A DNA stretch of 64,000 nt. It comes from Chordicoccus furentiruminis. GTDB taxonomy: Bacteria; Bacillota; Clostridia; Lachnospirales; Lachnospiraceae. The position numbers were made by a program, and so were the translations under genes. Where the stretch lies: positions 930,001 to 994,000 of the forward strand of contig NZ_CP048829.1 of the NCBI RefSeq assembly GCF_019355395.1, read 5' to 3'. The notes under the pieces were generated by a model. That model saw only the letters and a program-made list of their open reading frames with translations. It was not told the DNA's origin and made no database searches. Shown here piece by piece: positions 60,110 to 64,000 of this stretch (within the stretch, counting starts at the first letter, position 1; each line of letters starts with the position of its first letter).

Positions 60110-60757
60110 TTGGACTTCCGAACCATCCGAACCAACGGCACGTCCGAAATCATCGAAAAAAAATCACGCTTCCTCGGGGAAGCGGTCCGCGTCGGCACGC
60201 CGGACGAGGCGGAGGCGTATCTCGCCTCTGTCCGGAAGCGCTATTACGACGCCCGTCACCGCTGCTTCGCCTATGTCGCCGGCGAGCCCGGCTCTCCGGC
60301 GGAGGTGACACGCACCAGCGACGACGGCGAGCCCTCGGGCACAGCTGGCCGGCCGATGCTGGAGGTTCTGACCGGCCGCGGACTGCACGGCTGTCTGCTG
60401 GTCGTCACCCGCTACTTCGGCGGCACGCTGCTCGGCACCGGCGGACTCGTCCGGGCCTACACGGCCGCAGCCCGTGACGCCGTCGGGGCCGCGGGAATCG
60501 TCACCGTCCGCCAGGGCGTCCGTCTGCGCATCCGCTGCCCCTACACACAGCTGGGCCGGCTGTCCTACCGTCTCGCGAAGGAGGGGATCCCGGTGACCGG
60601 CACCGAATACGGCGAGGGCGTGACCGTCGAAGTCCTTCCCGCCGCCGGCCGGAAGGACTTCGTCCTTGCCCTGGTCACCGAGCTGACCGACGGCGCCGGC
60701 CAGGTCGAGGTTCTCGGGCCGGCCGTCTTCGAGGAGCCCTGCGGCGAAGAGGGCTGA
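60110..60757 (+). CDS. YigZ/IMPACT family protein
   Basis: 215 aa from a TTG at 60110, chosen because AAAGG sits 9-10 nt upstream and the family match begins here (LDFRTIRTNGTSEIIEKKSRFLG). The IMPACT N-terminal domain has the hallmark stretches DDGEPSGTAGRPMLEVL and VVTRYFGGTLLGTGGLVRAY; a ferredoxin-like C-terminal domain (about 140-205) follows. Bacterial members bind nucleic acid and are linked to translation regulation; the exact role is unclear. Confidence 0.92.
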   Translation: MDFRTIRTNGTSEIIEKKSRFLGEAVRVGTPDEAEAYLASVRKRYYDARHRCFAYVAGEPGSPAEVTRTSDDGEPSGTAGRPMLEVLTGRGLHGCLLVVTRYFGGTLLGTGGLVRAYTAAARDAVGAAGIVTVRQGVRLRIRCPYTQLGRLSYRLAKEGIPVTGTEYGEGVTVEVLPAAGRKDFVLALVTELTDGAGQVEVLGPAVFEEPCGEEG

Positions 60758-60822
60758 CCGGTCTCTCAGGAATCCGTCCTGCCCGCTGAAGGCTCCTCCG
60801 GAGGTCGGCGCCTCATCGTCTC

Positions 60823-62742
60823 TCAGGCCTCTTCCGTACCGGCGTTGGCCCGTGTCCCGTTTCCGGACGGTTCCGGATGGAAGAACGCGTACACTTTCGC
60901 CGCCGCCGCGGCGTTCATTGAGGGCGCATGCTTCAGCTCGTCCAGCGACGCGTCACGGATTCCCTCCGCCGACCCGAAGGCGCGGAGCAGCGCCTTTCTG
61001 CGGACGGTTCCGATCCCTTCAATGTCATCCAGAACCGAGCGGACCTGGCCCTTGCTGCGAAGCAGGCGATGGTACTCGATCGCGAACCGGTGCGCCTCGT
61101 CCTGAATCCGTGTGATCAGCCGGAAGCCCTCCGAATCCCGCCGGATCGGCACCTCCCGCTCCCGGTACCAGAGTCCCCGCGTCCGGTGATAGTCGTCTTT
61201 CACCATCCCGGCCACCGGGATCGCCAGCTGCATAGCATGCAGCACCTTCTCCGCGATATGCACCTGGCCGCGTCCGCCGTCCATCAGGATCAGATCCGGC
61301 AGCCGCGAAAAACCGGCTGATCCGTCCTTCGCCCGCTGAAAGCGCCTCGTCAGCACTTCCTCCATCGACGCGTAGTCATTCGGCCCCTGCACCGTGCGGA
61401 TTCGGAACTTCCGGTAATCCGTCCGCTTCGGCCTGCCCTGATCGTAGACGACCATCGATCCCACCGATTCAAATCCGCTGATGTTCGAGATGTCATACGC
61501 TTCCATCCGGTCCGCCGATTCAAGGCCGAGCAGATCCGCGATCTCCCGGACCGCCCCGACTGTCCGGAGCGCCTCGCGCTGCATCCGTTCCCGGTCGCGC
61601 TGGAGCGCGTTGACTGCGTTCTCCCGTGCCATCTCCACCAGTTTCTCCTTCATGCCCCGCTGCGGCACCCGGATCGAAACTTTGCTTCCTCGGCGCTTCG
61701 TGAGCCACTCTTCAAGCAGCGCACGCTCCGGCACGTCTTGCTCGAGCATCAGCTCCTTCGGGACGAACGGCGTGCCCGCATAGTACTGGGCGATGAAGTT
61801 CCGGAGGATCCGGGCCGGATCGTCGGTGTCCTCCGCGGTCAGGAAGAAATGCTCCCGTCCGATCAGCTTTCCGTCCCGGACGAAAAAGACCTGAGCCACC
61901 GCTTCCGTCCGCCCCATCGAGCTGTTGGCTTCCTTCACCGTGTCCGCGGCCAGCGCGATCACGTCGCGGTCGTTGCCGTCAGATCCGGTGATCTTCTGTC
62001 TTTCCCCGATCACGCGAATGCTCTGAATGAGGTCGCGGCACGCGGCGGCTTCCTCATACTGCATCGCCCCGGACGCTTCTTCCATTCGCCGTGTCAGACG
62101 GCTGATCTCATCCTTCGTGTTGCCATTGAGAAAGTCAACCGCCTGCTCCACCCGTTTCCTGTAGCTTTCTTCCGGGATATTGCCCTGGCAGGGCGCGTCG
62201 CACTGGCCGATGTAATAATTCAGGCAGGGCCGTTCCCGGGCGGGCTGACCGGGCACGATCTGCTTCGAGCAGGAGCGGATGCGGTACAGCCGCCGCACGA
62301 GATCGATCATGTCATGCACAGCGCCCGCCGTCGGATACGGGCCGTAGTACTTCGACGCATCCTTCTTCATCCGCCGCGCCATCACGACTCTCGGATACGC
62401 TTCGCCCAGCGTCACGCGGATAAACGGATAGCTCTTGTCGTCCTTGAGCATCGTGTTGTACTTCGGCCGGTTCTCCTTAATCAGATTCGACTCGAGCACC
62501 AGCGCCTCCAGCTCCGAGTCTGTGACGATATACTCGAAATGATCAATCTGGGACACCATGCGGATCACCTTCGGCGTCTTATTCTTCTGGCTCTGGAAGT
62601 ACTGCCGCACCCGGTTCCGGAGGTTCACAGCCTTGCCGACATAGATGATCTCATCCTTCGCGTTGTGCATGATATAGACGCCGGGGGCGGCGGGCAGCTT
62701 CTTCAGCTCCTCGCTGATTACAAACGGTTCCTCCTCGCTCAC
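60823..62742 (-). CDS. uvrC: Excinuclease ABC subunit C
   Basis: 639 aa. A GIY-YIG nuclease domain (about 14-95, [25 protein letters not shown]), a Cys cluster ([17 protein letters not shown]), a UVR motif (about 205-240), an RNase H-like second nuclease ([21 protein letters not shown]) and a C-terminal helix-hairpin-helix ([18 protein letters not shown]). It makes the two incisions around damaged bases in nucleotide excision repair. Confidence 0.97.
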   Translation of the reverse strand: MSEEEPFVISEELKKLPAAPGVYIMHNAKDEIIYVGKAVNLRNRVRQYFQSQKNKTPKVIRMVSQIDHFEYIVTDSELEALVLESNLIKENRPKYNTMLKDDKSYPFIRVTLGEAYPRVVMARRMKKDASKYYGPYPTAGAVHDMIDLVRRLYRIRSCSKQIVPGQPARERPCLNYYIGQCDAPCQGNIPEESYRKRVEQAVDFLNGNTKDEISRLTRRMEEASGAMQYEEAAACRDLIQSIRVIGERQKITGSDGNDRDVIALAADTVKEANSSMGRTEAVAQVFFVRDGKLIGREHFFLTAEDTDDPARILRNFIAQYYAGTPFVPKELMLEQDVPERALLEEWLTKRRGSKVSIRVPQRGMKEKLVEMARENAVNALQRDRERMQREALRTVGAVREIADLLGLESADRMEAYDISNISGFESVGSMVVYDQGRPKRTDYRKFRIRTVQGPNDYASMEEVLTRRFQRAKDGSAGFSRLPDLILMDGGRGQVHIAEKVLHAMQLAIPVAGMVKDDYHRTRGLWYREREVPIRRDSEGFRLITRIQDEAHRFAIEYHRLLRSKGQVRSVLDDIEGIGTVRRKALLRAFGSAEGIRDASLDELKHAPSMNAAAAAKVYAFFHPEPSGNGTRANAGTEEA

Positions 62743-62782
62743 TGCTTCTCCCTTCTGACGCTTTCACCGTCTGATACGGCTT

Positions 62783-62820
62783 CAGCCCGTCCGCCGCGGT
62801 TCCCCGCGGCGGACGGGCTG
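62783..62820. other. Strong hairpin between uvrC and the second ftsH
   Basis: CAGCCCGTCCGCCGCGG (62783-62799) pairs perfectly over 17 bp with its complement at 62804-62820. No U run follows on the minus strand, so it may be a U-independent terminator for ftsH or an mRNA end stabiliser. Confidence 0.65.
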
Positions 62821-62850
62821 ATTCGGTCTCACTGTCATGTCACGGTTCTT

Positions 62851-64000
62851 TCAGATCTTCCGGATGGAATCCCAGAAATCCTGGTCCTCCGGCTCTCCGT
62901 CTTCCCCGGATCCGTTCGCTTCCGCCCTGTTCCCGGGGGCCTCTTCCGTTTCCGGCTCTGGTCCGGACTCATCCCGTTCTTCGGATCGTTCGGCTTCTTC
63001 CTGCGTCCGGCGGCGTTCCTCGACCACCGCCTTCACACTCGCCGCCAGTTCCTCCTCGGTCGAGCGCACGGCGGCTTCCGGAGACTCAGCCGGCTCCTCC
63101 GTCTCTGCGGTCCGTTCCGGCTCCTCGTCCGGCTCTGCGTCCGCATCCTCCGGATCCGGATGATGACCGGTCTCCGGCACCGGCATTTTCTCCTCCGGCC
63201 CTGCCTGATCTTCCGTGCCCGGCTCCGGCACGTCATTCCGCTGCTCTCCCGGAGCGTTTCCTGCGGTCTGCGATTCAGCACGGTTCTCCGGCGCCGGCGC
63301 TTCGTTCACAGCCCCGGCACCGTCACTCTTCTGCCCGGCTTCCGCCGTTTTCTCAGCCTGCTCCGGAGAGCCCGGCTCTCCGCCGTCATCCGCCGGTCCG
63401 TCGGGATCCGGGATTCCCTCGCACTCCCGGTAGATCCGCATGAATTCCTTCCCGGTGATCGTCTCCCTCTCGATGAGGAAGGCGGCGATGCGGTCCATCG
63501 TCTTCCGGTGCGCCCTGAGAAGGGCCAGTGACTGGTCATACGAGCGCTTCAGCAGCGCCATCACCTCGTGGTCGATCTCCGTCGCCGTCTCGTCGCCGCA
63601 GTTCAGCACCGCGCGGCCGTCCAGATACTGGCTTTCCTGAGAGGCGAGCCCCATCAGCCCGAACTTCTCGGACATGCCGTACTGTGTGATCATCGCACGC
63701 GCGATGGCCGTCGCCTGCTCGATGTCGTTGGCGGCACCCGTCGTCACAGTATCGAAGACGATCTCCTCGGCCGCCCGTCCACCCAGCGCCACCACAAGCC
63801 GGGCCTCCAGCTCCTTCTTCGTGCTGAGGAATTTTTCCTCCTCCGGAACCTGCATGACGTAGCCGAGCGCGCCCATCGTGCGGGGAATGATCGTGATTTT
63901 CTGAACCGGCTCCGCGTTTTTCTGAAGAGCCGTGAGCAGCGCGTGCCCCACTTCATGGTACGAGACGATCCGGCGTTCCTCTTTTCCGAGGATCCGGTCC
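62851..64000 (-). CDS. ftsH: Second FtsH-type zinc metalloprotease, C-terminal part (runs off right edge)
   Basis: About 383 codons are inside the window; the ATPase domain lies beyond 64000. The first visible residues read DRILGKEERRIVSYHEVGHALL, with the zinc motif HEVGH. The M41 peptidase domain follows (PRTMGALGYVMQVPEEEKFLSTKKELEARLVVALGGRAAEEIVFD). After about residue 180 of the visible part comes an acidic Pro/Glu/Ala-rich tail of roughly 190 residues, unlike the FtsH at 37470. It is therefore a paralog, not a duplicate copy. Confidence 0.92.
   Translation of the reverse strand, partial: DRILGKEERRIVSYHEVGHALLTALQKNAEPVQKITIIPRTMGALGYVMQVPEEEKFLSTKKELEARLVVALGGRAAEEIVFDTVTTGAANDIEQATAIARAMITQYGMSEKFGLMGLASQESQYLDGRAVLNCGDETATEIDHEVMALLKRSYDQSLALLRAHRKTMDRIAAFLIERETITGKEFMRIYRECEGIPDPDGPADDGGEPGSPEQAEKTAEAGQKSDGAGAVNEAPAPENRAESQTAGNAPGEQRNDVPEPGTEDQAGPEEKMPVPETGHHPDPEDADAEPDEEPERTAETEEPAESPEAAVRSTEEELAASVKAVVEERRRTQEEAERSEERDESGPEPETEEAPGNRAEANGSGEDGEPEDQDFWDSIRKI

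Noticed and set aside
62783-62820. Calling the 17-bp hairpin a standard rho-independent terminator
   Set aside because: No T run on the minus strand where ftsH would end, so it is listed only as a hairpin.

Overview
The window looks like a chromosomal segment of a G+C-rich member of the Clostridia, most likely Lachnospiraceae. Supporting signs are the gene order hup-rqcP-divIC-tilS-hpt-ftsH, the clusters rpsF-ssb-rpsR and gdpP-rplI-dnaB, an HPr kinase, a class B sortase, YhaM, MutS2, GHKL/LytTR two-component genes, strong AGGAGG ribosome binding sites and the absence of outer-membrane genes. The species cannot be named from the sequence alone. The spoIIE/yabP/yabQ genes that often sit between rqcP and tilS in spore formers are missing here, which fits a non-sporulating lineage.

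Layout. 1-2391: part of an IS21-family element (istB, istA) that cuts into an A+T-richer remnant with an HNH nuclease fragment and an Mrr-type N-terminal domain (2392-3335). 3422-7106 (minus): rlmD, yhaM and an HtrA-like protein that lacks the catalytic His. 7287-11813 (plus): mutS2, then an OmpR/HisKA two-component pair. 11897-17678 (minus): gdpP-rplI-dnaB-glyA, a 32-aa membrane peptide and a half-length AIR-synthase-like protein. 17866-19139 (minus): rpsF-ssb-rpsR. 19287-22364 (minus): a class Ic aspartate aminotransferase, sortase B and a sirtuin. 22612-24378: an rRNA-methyltransferase-like gene, an SH3 lipoprotein and tRNA-Ala(GGC). 24605-28589: an NTF2-LytTR regulator facing a GHKL kinase/LytTR regulator pair, plus a hypothetical gene. 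28817-31075: a complete ISAs1-type element with inverted repeats and a 9-bp target duplication. 31158-35228: two membrane proteins, then a LysR regulator divergent from a Cys-rich C_GCAxxG protein and a TDT transporter. 35287-42609 (minus): a GH13 glycosidase, then hup-rqcP-divIC-tilS-hpt-ftsH. 42807-44489: phosphohexomutase. 44709-47744 (minus): a cobalamin-riboswitch-controlled ABC uptake operon. 47745-49507: a complete ISL3 element with an 8-bp target duplication. 49641-55619 (minus): an oligopeptide ABC operon, oppBCDFA. 56039-64000: cyclophilin, hprK, a class A PBP, a YigZ/IMPACT protein, uvrC and a second ftsH running off the right edge.

Main points for a second look. (1) The oligopeptide-binding protein at 49641-51494 appears circularly permuted: the segment that normally ends OppA follows the signal peptide, and the normal N-terminus starts near residue 141. 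(2) The ISL3 element sits exactly between the -35 and -10 of the cobalamin-riboswitch promoter. The downstream binding protein has also lost its signal peptide, so this B12-uptake locus looks broken. (3) The same ISL3 element carries about 200 nt of nested hairpins upstream of its transposase. (4) The ISAs1-type element carries an extra gene in the same reading frame as the transposase, separated from it by one TAA codon.
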